Source: Syntrophaceae bacterium UBA1163
Lineage (GTDB): Bacteria > Desulfobacterota > BSN033 > UBA1163
Direction of reading: 5' to 3'
Length of the DNA: 42,851 bases
Assembly (NCBI GenBank): GCA_002311635.1
Contig: DBZJ01000079.1
Location: 1-42,851 of the forward strand
Below, in pieces: positions 8,134-15,525 of this stretch. The notes beneath the pieces were generated by a model. The model worked only from the letters and a program-made list of their open reading frames with translations, did not search any database and was not told the DNA's origin. Position 1 is the stretch's first letter. Every line of letters starts with the position of its first letter. The translations under genes and the position numbers were made by a program.

Positions 8134-8595
8134 TTACTCCTTATACCGTTGCTTAGCAGGATTATTTTTTTTAGAATCAAAGTAATTTTTGATCGCCTTT
8201 TTTAAGGTATTGGATGCCAGAAGAGCACATTGGACACTCTTCTCAGGCAAGCCATCCAAACCCTCCAGGATCATTTGTTGGCTTATCTTTGCCGCCTCTT
8301 CAAGCTTATCTCCTTGAGCCAATTCGGTTGCCATACTGCCGGCGGCTATACTGGAGGCGCATCCATCCGTCATGAATTTAATTCTTGAAAGTCTCCCGCC
8401 CTTGACCTTGAAGGAAATCTGCATCGTGTCCCCGCAAGGACCTTTAATCTTTGCAAAACCATCCGCATTTCGGACCTCACCCTGGTTCCTCGGATTTAAC
8501 CACCGCTCGATCACTTTTTCAGAATAGACCTTTCTGGCATCTTCCATAATGGATGCTTGAAGTTCGTTTACCGTCTTTTCAAAATCACTGGACAT
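8134..8595 (-). CDS. IscU/NifU-type Fe-S scaffold protein
   Basis: A 153-residue scaffold-like protein. The three conserved cluster-ligand cysteines are present as GPCGD (C54), TDGCASS and VQCALLA, with the Asp after the first cysteine that permits cluster release. This fold assembles transient [2Fe-2S] or [4Fe-4S] clusters for transfer to targets. The start at 8595 has GGAG with 7-nt spacing and overlaps the TrmO-like gene by 11 nt. No cysteine desulfurase gene is visible in the window, so sulfur would come from elsewhere. A second scaffold lies in the same operon at 11705-12142. Confidence 0.88.
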   Translation of the reverse strand: MSSDFEKTVNELQASIMEDARKVYSEKVIERWLNPRNQGEVRNADGFAKIKGPCGDTMQISFKVKGGRLSRIKFMTDGCASSIAAGSMATELAQGDKLEEAAKISQQMILEGLDGLPEKSVQCALLASNTLKKAIKNYFDSKKNNPAKQRYKE

Positions 8596-9058
8596 GTTTC
8601 GACTCCTTAATAGATTTCCCGCAAACTTTCGAGAAATCTGTTTCCTTGACCCATCCCACTCTGACATTTGTCTTTGAATCAATTTCAGGCAGATAAGGTT
8701 TGATATCAATGAGAGGTGTTTCTTCCAATGCGTCTAAACCTTTTACCTTGAGCTTATTTCCGTCTCTTTCGACCAATTCAACGACTGAAAAGCCCAAAGC
8801 ATTCGGCCTATCGGGGGAGCGGGTAGCAAAAACGCCATGGGGCTCAGAATCCCAGGGTGTTTTTACCAAAAGGGAATAATTCCTGGAGCAATGAAGCCAA
8901 TAGAATAAGATCAGATGGGAAAACCCATCGATATCCTTTAGCCCCTCCTTATACTCTTCAAACACCTCGACCCAGCAAATTTCCTCTCGCCCTTGAGGGG
9001 GGCAATCTTTCCTCTTTTTGTACGGGGAACGAATTATTCCAATGGGTTTTAGCATCAT
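8585..9058 (-). CDS. TrmO/TsaA (YaeB)-like methyltransferase
   Basis: A 157-residue protein of the TrmO family, a SAM-dependent enzyme that N6-methylates t6A37 in tRNA-Thr. Family motifs are IGIIRSPYK at the N-terminus, GVFATRSPDRPNALGFSVVEL in the middle (quoted in part), and DALEETPLIDIKPYLP. In archaea and anaerobic bacteria such short single-domain members also occur inside metallocofactor gene clusters, so a role outside tRNA modification cannot be excluded. It overlaps the following NifU-like gene by 11 nt. Confidence 0.85.
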   Translation of the reverse strand: MMLKPIGIIRSPYKKRKDCPPQGREEICWVEVFEEYKEGLKDIDGFSHLILFYWLHCSRNYSLLVKTPWDSEPHGVFATRSPDRPNALGFSVVELVERDGNKLKVKGLDALEETPLIDIKPYLPEIDSKTNVRVGWVKETDFSKVCGKSIKESKHVQ

Positions 9059-9104
9059 ATTTCACTACCGATCTGTGCAAGCCAAACTGGCTGCTTAACT
9101 ATCC

Positions 9105-9383
9105 TCAGGAGGGCGCTTTAAAGATGAGTGTATCTCCGTCGTTTAAGGATGTCTGCATACGGTTTTCAGAAAGGTAGGTTGCTCCATTAAGAAGCACCCG
9201 AATGTCCAGATCGATATCTCCATTTTTATCCAGAAGAAACTTTTTCACTTCGAATCCAAATTTTCTTACCATGGCATCGATCAACTCCTTTAGAGTCTTC
9301 CCAAGAAATTCGAATTCTATCTTCTTGTTCTTCCCAAAGGTCTTATAAAGGGGTAATCCTGCTATCTCGATGTTAACCTTCAT
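9105..9383 (-). CDS. MoaD/ThiS-family ubiquitin-like protein without diglycine tail
   Basis: A 92-residue beta-grasp protein. EFEFLGKTLKELIDAMVRKFG, in part, and ATYLSENRMQTSLNDGDTLIF follow the MoaD pattern (strand, helix, then NGxxxxxxxxxxLxDGDxxxxxxP). The usual C-terminal GG that is adenylated and thiocarboxylated is absent: the protein ends FKAPS. Either it is processed, or it has lost sulfur-carrier activity, or it serves another purpose. The ATG at 9383 has GGAGG with 8-nt spacing; the longer frame from 9422 is not needed. Confidence 0.75.
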   Translation of the reverse strand: MKVNIEIAGLPLYKTFGKNKKIEFEFLGKTLKELIDAMVRKFGFEVKKFLLDKNGDIDLDIRVLLNGATYLSENRMQTSLNDGDTLIFKAPS

Positions 9384-9461
9384 CTTCTTTGCCTCCTTTT
9401 TGTCATCACCACTCTGTCTCAACCAAAAAAGAGAAGCATGGACTAAATTTGTTGCAAGAAT

Positions 9462-9704
9462 TTAATCCCGTCTGCAACCATTTCCCGTGGAGCAGGGAGG
9501 TGTGGAACAGCGCTCCTCTCTGCCGCAACAGGTGTGGCCAGGAGATCTTTTTTCAGTTGTGATGGAATGAGAGACAGAAAGCATTTTTTCCAACCGGGGG
9601 CTTCCACACTGTTTGCAATTTAAGTTTTGGCCTTTCGAGCTTACACCTACCAGAAACTCTGAAATGGTGCCGCAATGATTACAGCGATATTCGTAAATAG
9701 GCAT
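9462..9704 (-). CDS. FmdB-type zinc ribbon protein
   Basis: An 80-residue protein starting MPIYEYRC, the hallmark of the FmdB regulatory-protein family. The zinc ribbon is CNHCG and CKQCG separated by about 20 residues. The tail is cysteine-rich (HTCCGREERC, CSTPPC, NGC) and might bind additional metal or a cluster. FmdB was named for a link to formamidase expression, but its biochemical role is not settled. The start at 9704 has GGAGG with 7-nt spacing. A paralogue lies at 24343-24576. Confidence 0.85.
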   Translation of the reverse strand: MPIYEYRCNHCGTISEFLVGVSSKGQNLNCKQCGSPRLEKMLSVSHSITTEKRSPGHTCCGREERCSTPPCSTGNGCRRD

Positions 9705-9773
9705 TGATAAACCTCCTTGCAGAAATGAAAGAGTGAAAAGCGTTATGTTAGACAAGGTTCTCAGAGCAGCGTA

Positions 9774-10052
9774 TCATTCGACGATCAGCTTATAGCTGGC
9801 TTTACCTTCTTCGGGATAGATGAGGAATGTAACTTCCTTTCCTTCCGTAAGATATCTTTCATATTGGCTTCGAAGGTGGCCAAAATCTGTTGATTCCAGA
9901 AATAGCCTTAAGACTTCAAGTCTTTCCCCAAGCTCCTCGTTCACACTTCCTTCTTTAAGAAGGAGATTGAGAGTTCTCTCGTATTCTCTTTTCGACAGGG
10001 TTTCAATACAACTTGACAGATCGGGTTTCAGCTCAATGGGGACTATTTTCAT
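9774..10052 (-). CDS. Hypothetical protein (92 aa)
   Basis: A mostly alpha-helical 92-residue protein with one cysteine (DLSSCIETLSKREYERTLN) and a C-terminal beta segment (EVTFLIYPEEGKASYKLIVE). No family is recognised. It starts 8 nt after the stop of the 244-residue protein at 10061, so it is probably coupled to it, and it lies between the MinD-type ATPase and FmdB genes in the operon. Confidence 0.65.
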   Translation of the reverse strand: MKIVPIELKPDLSSCIETLSKREYERTLNLLLKEGSVNEELGERLEVLRLFLESTDFGHLRSQYERYLTEGKEVTFLIYPEEGKASYKLIVE

Positions 10053-10060
10053 CTCGCAGT

Positions 10061-10795
10061 TTAACCTTTGTTCTTATTGTTGTCGGCCGCCCTTTGAGTC
10101 CTTACTTCAAAATACTGATCCATTGGGAGATGAGCAAACTGGACGGCTCCGATGCAAGGAACGACGCATTTTACCGGCCATTGTTCTCCCAGAATGTTGA
10201 AAAATTCGAGGCACGAGGAGCAGACATAAATGCTGTCAGCAATGGAATAAGGAACCTTTGAACCATTCATATTGATGAAAAATTTAGGATCGATGAAATT
10301 AGCATGGTTTGCTGAATGGCTCAGGAGGATTTTTTCAAAATCGAAAGGTTCCTTTCTCTGCTGACGCTCAAACCATCTCTGATAAAAATCATTTTCAAGA
10401 GGATCAGGCTTATCCCATTCAGAAGGTTTCTTCTTTTGATACTCCTTGGATCGGACCAATTGAGAGATCTCGTCAGGATTTGGGAGCCGGCCAGGCATAA
10501 AGTTAGATCCCATAATAGTGATCGGGCTCTCCAGGTCAGGAACGTCCAGAGGAGAGTTGGAAACAATCAGGAATTTCCCTGCCCTGTCGGAGTTCCGGTA
10601 CCATGAAGTCCTTCTTTTACAGAAACCATTCCAGGCTGGAGGAGCTAAAAAGGCAATTTCCTTTGCCGCCCTTAATACCCGACATGGGATACGAGCTTCA
10701 TCGGGCAGTTCAATCTCCCTTTCCTCAAGACCCCTCCTTACCGCTTTGAAACTATGAAAATCTACCCAGTAACAAAACTTTTTGTATTCAGACAT
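10061..10795 (-). CDS. Hypothetical Cys-containing protein (244 aa)
   Basis: A 244-residue cytosolic protein that I do not recognise. Near the C-terminus is ADSIYVCSSCLEFFNILGEQ followed by KCVVPCIGAVQFAHL. The CSSC pair plus two later cysteines looks like a zinc or Fe-S site. The central part is rich in aromatic and charged residues (FYQRWFERQQRKEPFDFEKI). The start is within the end of the MinD-type ATPase gene (34-nt overlap) with AAGGTG upstream, so it is translationally coupled to that ATPase and may act with it. Confidence 0.7.
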   Translation of the reverse strand: MSEYKKFCYWVDFHSFKAVRRGLEEREIELPDEARIPCRVLRAAKEIAFLAPPAWNGFCKRRTSWYRNSDRAGKFLIVSNSPLDVPDLESPITIMGSNFMPGRLPNPDEISQLVRSKEYQKKKPSEWDKPDPLENDFYQRWFERQQRKEPFDFEKILLSHSANHANFIDPKFFINMNGSKVPYSIADSIYVCSSCLEFFNILGEQWPVKCVVPCIGAVQFAHLPMDQYFEVRTQRAADNNKNKG

Positions 10796-11673
10796 TTTTT
10801 CACCTTAAGACTATCTTCAACCTCTTTCCACATCCGGTGGACAACCCCTTGAACTTCATTGCAAGGGTAGTCCATAACCGTTTTCCCTTGAACCAGTGCT
10901 TCCACCACTCTGGGTTCGTAAGGGATTTCTCCGATGAGGCGGGACCCGTTCTTCTTGCAGTGGGATGCTATTTTGGCCGTATTCCCAAGGTTGATGTCGA
11001 ATTTATTGACGCAGACCATCGAGGGAATTTTAAAGTGATCGGAGAGTTTCAAGATTCTTTCCAGATCATGAATTCCTGAAAGAGTAGGTTCTGTGATGGC
11101 TAAGACCAAATTCACTCCGGTCAATGAGGCCGTGACCGGGCAACCGATCCCTGGAGGTCCGTCAATAAGGATCAGTTCCAGACCTCTTTCTTGGGCAACT
11201 TCCATCGCCTTCTTTCGAACGACGGTGACCAGTTTCCCTGAATTCTCCTCCCCGATTCCCAACCGTGCATGGATAAAAGGACCGTAAGGCGTCTCAGAGA
11301 CAAACCAATCTCCTGAAAAAGCCTCTCTCATTGTGATTGCCTCTTCAGGGCAGATATGGGAGCAAAAGCCGCATCCCTCGCATGAGATAGAATTGACAAC
11401 CCCATTATCGATTGCATTAAAGCGACAAACCTCGGCACAGAGACCACATTGAGTGCATTGCTCCAGATCTACATGTGGACGCTTTCCACCAAAATACTTC
11501 TCTTGAGTCAAAATTTTGGGTCGAAGCAAAAGGTGGAGGTCCGCGGCGTCAACATCGCAATCCACCATGACTTTATCTTTCGCTAAAGCTGCAAAGGCAG
11601 CGGCAATCGTGGTTTTCCCTGTACCACCTTTTCCACTGACGATGGCCAATTGTTTTATTTCGGAGCCGTCCAT
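10762..11673 (-). CDS. MinD-superfamily P-loop ATPase with inserted ferredoxin domain (first copy)
   Basis: A 303-residue COG1149-type protein. The deviant Walker A SGKGGTGKTT is near residue 13. An inserted 2[4Fe-4S] ferredoxin domain (CTQCGLCAEVCR and CEGCGFCSHICP) lies at about 73-112. The switch motif LILIDGPPGIGCP and AITEPTLSG complete the MinD/NubA core. Such proteins are ATP-dependent redox or cluster-delivery factors whose partners are unknown. It is one of two copies in this operon, each next to a NifU-type scaffold, which suggests a scaffold-carrier pair. It overlaps the next gene by 34 nt. Confidence 0.9.
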   Translation of the reverse strand: MDGSEIKQLAIVSGKGGTGKTTIAAAFAALAKDKVMVDCDVDAADLHLLLRPKILTQEKYFGGKRPHVDLEQCTQCGLCAEVCRFNAIDNGVVNSISCEGCGFCSHICPEEAITMREAFSGDWFVSETPYGPFIHARLGIGEENSGKLVTVVRKKAMEVAQERGLELILIDGPPGIGCPVTASLTGVNLVLAITEPTLSGIHDLERILKLSDHFKIPSMVCVNKFDINLGNTAKIASHCKKNGSRLIGEIPYEPRVVEALVQGKTVMDYPCNEVQGVVHRMWKEVEDSLKVKKCLNTKSFVTG

Positions 11674-11686
11674 AAATTTCTCTTAT

Positions 11687-11726
11687 CCCCCCTCACCCTT
11701 CCCCTCACCCTCTTTGGGGAGAGGGA
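11687..11726. repeat. C/T-rich REP-like element at the end of a NifU-like gene
   Basis: A run of CCCCTCACC-type units is followed by TTTGGGGAGAGGG, which can fold back on the CCCTC part. The element overlaps the last codons of the NifU-like gene (tail PPSPQRG), as if a repeat had supplied a new C-terminus. A similar CTCTCCC-GAG-GGGAGAG hairpin occurs at 42755-42771. Intergenic repeats of this composition are common in environmental bacterial genomes; its family cannot be confirmed here. Confidence 0.45.
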
Positions 11727-12142
11727 GGCAGAGAGGACTGATAAGTTGTGATCGCCTCGTGTAATCCTCTTATCGCTAACAGGGAGCAGTGGGCCTTCCT
11801 TGCCGGGATACCTCCGGCTGCATGGATCACATCATTGTCTGTAAGCATCAGTGCCTCTTCGAGCGTCTTCCCAATGGCCAATTCCGTGGCGATGCTGGAA
11901 GTAGAAATGGCTCCAGGACAACCCTGGGTCAAGAATTTAAAATCCGAAATTTTCCCGTTCTTTACGTTGATGTAAACCCTGACATAATCCCCACAGGCTG
12001 GATCGCCCACCACTGCCATGGCATCAGGGTTTTCTATTTCCCCTACATTTCTCGGATGGGTAAAATGATCGATCAGCATTTCGTTATAGATGAGATAACC
12101 CGCCTCATCACCCAATTCTTGTCCTTCTTCGATTTGACTCAT
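11705..12142 (-). CDS. IscU/NifU-type Fe-S scaffold protein (second copy)
   Basis: A 145-residue scaffold-like protein. The three cluster cysteines are conserved as PACGD, TQGCPG and KAHCSLLA. It is more divergent from housekeeping IscU than the copy at 8134 (for example GCPGAIST in place of GCASSIAA). The start at 12142 has GGAG with 7-nt spacing. The C-terminal SSLPPSPQRG reads into a repeat-like element and may not be part of the ancestral protein. It sits between the two MinD-type ATPases. Confidence 0.87.
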   Translation of the reverse strand: MSQIEEGQELGDEAGYLIYNEMLIDHFTHPRNVGEIENPDAMAVVGDPACGDYVRVYINVKNGKISDFKFLTQGCPGAISTSSIATELAIGKTLEEALMLTDNDVIHAAGGIPARKAHCSLLAIRGLHEAITTYQSSLPPSPQRG

Positions 12143-12159
12143 AGAGTTTCTCCAAAAAT

Positions 12160-12197
12160 CCTCTCGTCCCCCTTTTGCATAAGGGGGGGACGAGAGG
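12160..12197. other. Intercistronic 13-bp hairpin
   Basis: A perfect inverted repeat, CCTCTCGTCCCCC and GGGGGACGAGAGG, with a 12-nt loop lies between the stop of the second MinD-type ATPase and the ribosome-binding site of the NifU-like gene. There is no T-tract on the transcribed strand, so it is not an obvious intrinsic terminator. It may protect or process the mRNA, or be a REP-like repeat. Confidence 0.7.
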
Positions 12198-12200
12198 GAA

Positions 12201-13052
12201 TTAACCATTTGAAACAGCAATCTGGTTTTCAATTTTTTCAAATAGGCCTTCGAATTTCTGGATATAGGAAGGGTTCTCAACGACGATTGGAATTCCTCTT
12301 GAATAAGATTCCGCTATTTGCCTATCCATCGGGATTTCCATGAGGATGGGAATATTTCGTGAGTCGCAATAATCCCACACCTTTCGATCTCCTATATCTG
12401 CTTTATTAATCACTACACCCATTGGAATTCCCAATCTTTCAAGCATTCCAACTGCCAATTCCAGGTCATTCAGACCAAAGGGTGTTGGTTCAGTAACAAG
12501 GAGGCAAAAATCACTTCCCTTTACGGTTTCGATGACCGGGCAGGCTGTTCCGGGAGGGGCATCGAGAATCACGATTTTTTCCTTTTGGATCTTTTCTTTG
12601 GTCTTTCGGATGAGCGGAGAGGCCATTGGTTCTCCTACGTTCAACACCCCATTAACGAAAGGAATTCCGTTTCCGCTTCCTTCCTGAATAATGCCGATTT
12701 CTCTTTCTATTTCGAAAATAACCTTTTCAGGACATAAATAGGAACACGCACCGCACCCATGGCAGAGTTCATCGAAAACCAGCACATTTTTCAGAATAAC
12801 TGTCATCGCATGATATTCACAGACCTTTGCACATTTGCCACAGTAAGTGCATTTGGATTCATCAATTCGGGGGACTGGAATTCCCATAGAGGTAACCTGG
12901 TGGATGGTGGGGGATAAAAAAAGGTGGGAATTAGGTTCCTCCACATCGCAGTCAATTAATTGGACGGTCCCTTTTTGAAGAGAGAGGACCAGATTCACTG
13001 CGATGGTGGTCTTTCCGGTTCCCCCTTTTCCACTTGCAATTGAAATAATCAT
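12201..13052 (-). CDS. MinD-superfamily P-loop ATPase with inserted ferredoxin domain (second copy)
   Basis: A 283-residue protein with the same architecture as 10762-11673. It has Walker A SGKGGTGKTT at residues 7-16, two cluster motifs CTYCGKCAKVCE and CHGCGACSYLCP, and VILDAPPGTACP as the switch. It lacks the short N-terminal extension of the other copy. The two proteins may act as a heterodimer, as has been described for other MinD-like pairs; this is inference. It is the first gene of the packed operon that runs left to 6251, preceded by 74 non-coding nt. Confidence 0.9.
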   Translation of the reverse strand: MIISIASGKGGTGKTTIAVNLVLSLQKGTVQLIDCDVEEPNSHLFLSPTIHQVTSMGIPVPRIDESKCTYCGKCAKVCEYHAMTVILKNVLVFDELCHGCGACSYLCPEKVIFEIEREIGIIQEGSGNGIPFVNGVLNVGEPMASPLIRKTKEKIQKEKIVILDAPPGTACPVIETVKGSDFCLLVTEPTPFGLNDLELAVGMLERLGIPMGVVINKADIGDRKVWDYCDSRNIPILMEIPMDRQIAESYSRGIPIVVENPSYIQKFEGLFEKIENQIAVSNG

Positions 13053-13126
13053 GCTGTTATCCCTTATCCATGCATCTTAAAAAATCGCTTGGTAATTTTT
13101 TGAAGCACAATTTGCATACTATCCAT

Positions 13127-13795
13127 TTAGAGCCTCAAATCCTCTCTCACCCTCTTGCGTGGACCTCCATCCCTGGCAGTGGTCCAATCCTTTATCGGGA
13201 TGATTTCCTCATATCGATCCAACTGTCCGAGCTCCTTTAACCGATCGATTATGAGCTGCCAGCCACAGTCAGTTTCTCTGTCCACTTCACACTTTCCATT
13301 AGTCGATCCACCACAGGGACCATTGAGTAAACTCTTGGCACACCTCGCAATCGGACAGATTCCTCCGGTCTGATCAAGGATACAGGTCCCGCAACCCTGA
13401 CACCGCTCAGCCCAAACTCCTTGCTCAAGAGTAACTCCCAAGAAAGTGGTATTGACCGCCGGTAGCACTGGCTTCGTCCTGTACTTCTCGGCCACGTACT
13501 GGACTCCTGCCCCACAGGCCATTGACAGGATTGCCTCATAGTCTCCAACAAAGGGACGGACCTGATCGATGTACTCAGGATCGCATTGACGCTCAAGGGT
13601 ATGCTCCCGAACTTCCACCTCCTCCCCCTCCTTTGCACGGAAGAGCCTCAACTCTGAGGCCAGTGCTCCAACCTCCCTCTCTCCCCCAACGGCACAAACG
13701 GTTACACATTCGTTACAGCCAAGAAGGAGAACCTTCTTATAAGGCTTGATCATCTGCAGGATCTTATCAAGTGATTTGCGATTTGCTACAATCAT
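13127..13795 (-). CDS. metV: MetV-like methylenetetrahydrofolate reductase C-terminal-domain protein
   Basis: A 222-residue cysteine-rich protein of the MTHFR_C family. Cluster-type cysteines appear as GCNECVTVC near the N-terminus and CQGCGTCILDQTGG...CPIARC further on, with LNGPCGGSTNGKCEV as a family signature. MetV partners MetF in the methyl branch of the Wood-Ljungdahl pathway and probably passes electrons to it. No metF is visible in the window. The ATG at 13795 is preferred over the TTG one codon earlier. It follows the radical SAM gene by 18 nt; CooS lies 1.7 kb upstream on the same strand. Confidence 0.85.
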   Translation of the reverse strand: MIVANRKSLDKILQMIKPYKKVLLLGCNECVTVCAVGGEREVGALASELRLFRAKEGEEVEVREHTLERQCDPEYIDQVRPFVGDYEAILSMACGAGVQYVAEKYRTKPVLPAVNTTFLGVTLEQGVWAERCQGCGTCILDQTGGICPIARCAKSLLNGPCGGSTNGKCEVDRETDCGWQLIIDRLKELGQLDRYEEIIPIKDWTTARDGGPRKRVREDLRL

Positions 13796-13813
13796 CAAGG
13801 CCTCTATTTATAT

Positions 13814-14767
13814 TTAGTCAGTTGCAACATTCTCGTAATAGCAGCGATGCTCATACATCCGATATCGGATTGCCCCTGTTTTTGTAAGATGATCCAGGTG
13901 CTTCACAACCTCATCGATGCGGAGTCCAAGAGCTTTAGAAATATCTTCCGTCGTACAAGGTCTTCTCTTAATCAAGTGAAGAATCTCTCTATCCTTCACG
14001 GAGTTAAATTCTTCTCCCAGGGGAGCAGTAAACTCGGGGATAATCTCTGCCTTATCTTCAAGTGTTCTTCTTATCTCCTCCAACTGACCCAAGGTTAAAG
14101 GGAAAACAAAATCTTCGGCAGGAGGCCTGACCAGTGTATTTAATTGAATCCTATCAGGCTCGATTCTCTCGATAACCTCTTTGAGTTTTTCGATTTCTTC
14201 TTTACCGTCATTGACACCCCGGCAAAAGAGAATTTCCAGCCAGATTTGACCTCGATATTGTCTTCGAAATTGAATGAGGCCCGAAATGATTTCCTCAATT
14301 CTCAAGGAGGGATGGGGTCGGTTTATGTATTCAAAAAGGGCTGGAGTGATTGCGTCAAGGGATGGGAGGATGACATCGGCTTCCAAGAGATCCCTTCTCG
14401 CCTCATCTAACGATAGAAGAGAGCTATTCGTTAATACGGCTATGGGAGTAGAGGTAATCTGTTTAATCCTTTGGATTATTTCCCCAATCTTGGTATTTAA
14501 TGTGGGCTCACCGGAGGCAGACAGGGTTATGTAATCTGGCTTTTTATCCAAAACTGATAGATAAAGTTCCAGTTCCCCCTGGATCTCTTCTGGAGGAACA
14601 TAAGATTGCCGAGATACGGTCTTATGAGTTGTCCTTCCCAACTCGCAATAGATGCAATCAAAGGTACATGTCTTATATGGCACAAGATCAACCCCTAAAG
14701 ACCTTCCCAGCCTTCTCGAAGGAACTGGGCCAAAGACATATTTCGGTTTCAATGAAGATTTATCCAT
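13814..14767 (-). CDS. Radical SAM protein (COG0731, Tyw1-like) with winged-helix tail
   Basis: A 317-residue protein. CTFDCIYC (C34, C38, C41) is the radical SAM cluster motif, preceded by the family hallmark FGPVPSRRLGRSLGVDL. The TIM-barrel part runs to about 235. The last 65 residues (REILHLIKRRPCTTEDIS...HLDHLTKTGAIRYR) form a winged helix. Members resemble the wybutosine enzyme Tyw1 core, but bacterial forms have no assigned substrate. It overlaps the upstream small gene by 8 nt. Confidence 0.88.
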   Translation of the reverse strand: MDKSSLKPKYVFGPVPSRRLGRSLGVDLVPYKTCTFDCIYCELGRTTHKTVSRQSYVPPEEIQGELELYLSVLDKKPDYITLSASGEPTLNTKIGEIIQRIKQITSTPIAVLTNSSLLSLDEARRDLLEADVILPSLDAITPALFEYINRPHPSLRIEEIISGLIQFRRQYRGQIWLEILFCRGVNDGKEEIEKLKEVIERIEPDRIQLNTLVRPPAEDFVFPLTLGQLEEIRRTLEDKAEIIPEFTAPLGEEFNSVKDREILHLIKRRPCTTEDISKALGLRIDEVVKHLDHLTKTGAIRYRMYEHRCYYENVATD

Positions 14768-14993
14768 CCTTGTCCTCTGATTGAACTTTTTCGAAATCTT
14801 GAATCAGGCGATTCTTATCCACGTCAAAGAGAATGCAAGCCATCCCGAGCGTCTGGAGCTTAAATCCCCGCTTTTTCAGGCAATGTCCACCAAAATATCT
14901 TTCCATGATCCCGGCCATCTGGATATATTCCCTTAGAATATTCCCGATCGATTTATTTTCTAAAGAAGAACCCTTAAACGAAAACGGCGTCAT
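14760..14993 (-). CDS. Hypothetical protein (77 aa)
   Basis: A 77-residue protein with IREYIQ-like helix NILREYIQMAGIMERYFGGHC, in part, and a conserved-looking ending LGMACILFDVDKNRLIQDFEKV. Two cysteines are present. I do not recognise the family. ATGA overlap with the PaaI-like gene and an 8-nt overlap with the radical SAM gene make a real, translationally coupled gene likely. Confidence 0.65.
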   Translation of the reverse strand: MTPFSFKGSSLENKSIGNILREYIQMAGIMERYFGGHCLKKRGFKLQTLGMACILFDVDKNRLIQDFEKVQSEDKDG

Positions 14994-15454
14994 TTCTTCG
15001 CCCCTTGATGAACCCTTCTTTTCATGCTCCCATATTTGGCCTTTGCACTTGCCACCCTCTTCCCATCCACCAGAGCCTTCCCTTGTAAAATGAACATTCC
15101 ATGGAGTTGGTCAACAATCCTCGCTTCTAATTTCACAACTGTTCCCGTTCGAATGGGGATGGAATACTTGATTGATAGTCTTCCCGTGAGGGCAGGGATA
15201 TCTTTCATTAAGAGACAGTGGGTCATCGCAGAATCCAACAGAGTAGCTATAATTCCTCCATGAATGATGCCCGAATAGCCTTCGTACTTCGGGTCTGCAA
15301 AGAAATTTCCGAAGACAGCTCCATCTTCATTCTTATAAAACTTGAGTCCTAAACCTATTCCGTCATTTGAACCACAGGCAAAACAATTTCTGTGGAGACT
15401 GTTTTCTGTCTGTCCTTTCTTACCGGTTAACATTTCACCCATGGGTTCCCCCAT
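14990..15454 (-). CDS. PaaI/YigI-like hotdog-fold thioesterase
   Basis: A hotdog-fold protein of 154 residues (150 if the second ATG at 15442, which has GGGGGA just upstream, is used). RNCFACG near the start and YSGIIHGGIIATLLDSAMTH (helix with the HGG motif) are the family features. Such enzymes hydrolyse acyl-CoA thioesters in the cytosol; the substrate is unknown. It lies 71 nt downstream of cooS, in a gap that contains a perfect 16-bp palindrome (15490-15505). Confidence 0.85.
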   Translation of the reverse strand: MGEPMGEMLTGKKGQTENSLHRNCFACGSNDGIGLGLKFYKNEDGAVFGNFFADPKYEGYSGIIHGGIIATLLDSAMTHCLLMKDIPALTGRLSIKYSIPIRTGTVVKLEARIVDQLHGMFILQGKALVDGKRVASAKAKYGSMKRRVHQGAKK

Positions 15455-15489
15455 CTTTTATCGAACTTCGCTACCTCTTGTGCTTCATT

Positions 15490-15505
15490 ACGATCCATGG
15501 ATCGT
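15490..15505. other. Perfect 16-bp palindrome between cooS and the thioesterase gene
   Basis: ACGATCCATGGATCGT is fully self-complementary and lies 21 nt after the cooS stop. No T-tract follows on the minus strand. It could be a protein-binding site or a weak RNA hairpin; one site cannot distinguish these. Confidence 0.5.
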
Positions 15506-15525
15506 GGATGACGGTTGATACTTGG

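Noticed and set aside
9704..9776. The 92-aa gene ends in TGA and its frame stays open into the FmdB gene, which could suggest another selenoprotein fusion.
   Set aside because: The linking codons (YAALRTLSN...) look non-coding, FmdB has its own strong ribosome-binding site and canonical MPIYEYRC start, and no SECIS-like hairpin is apparent after the TGA.
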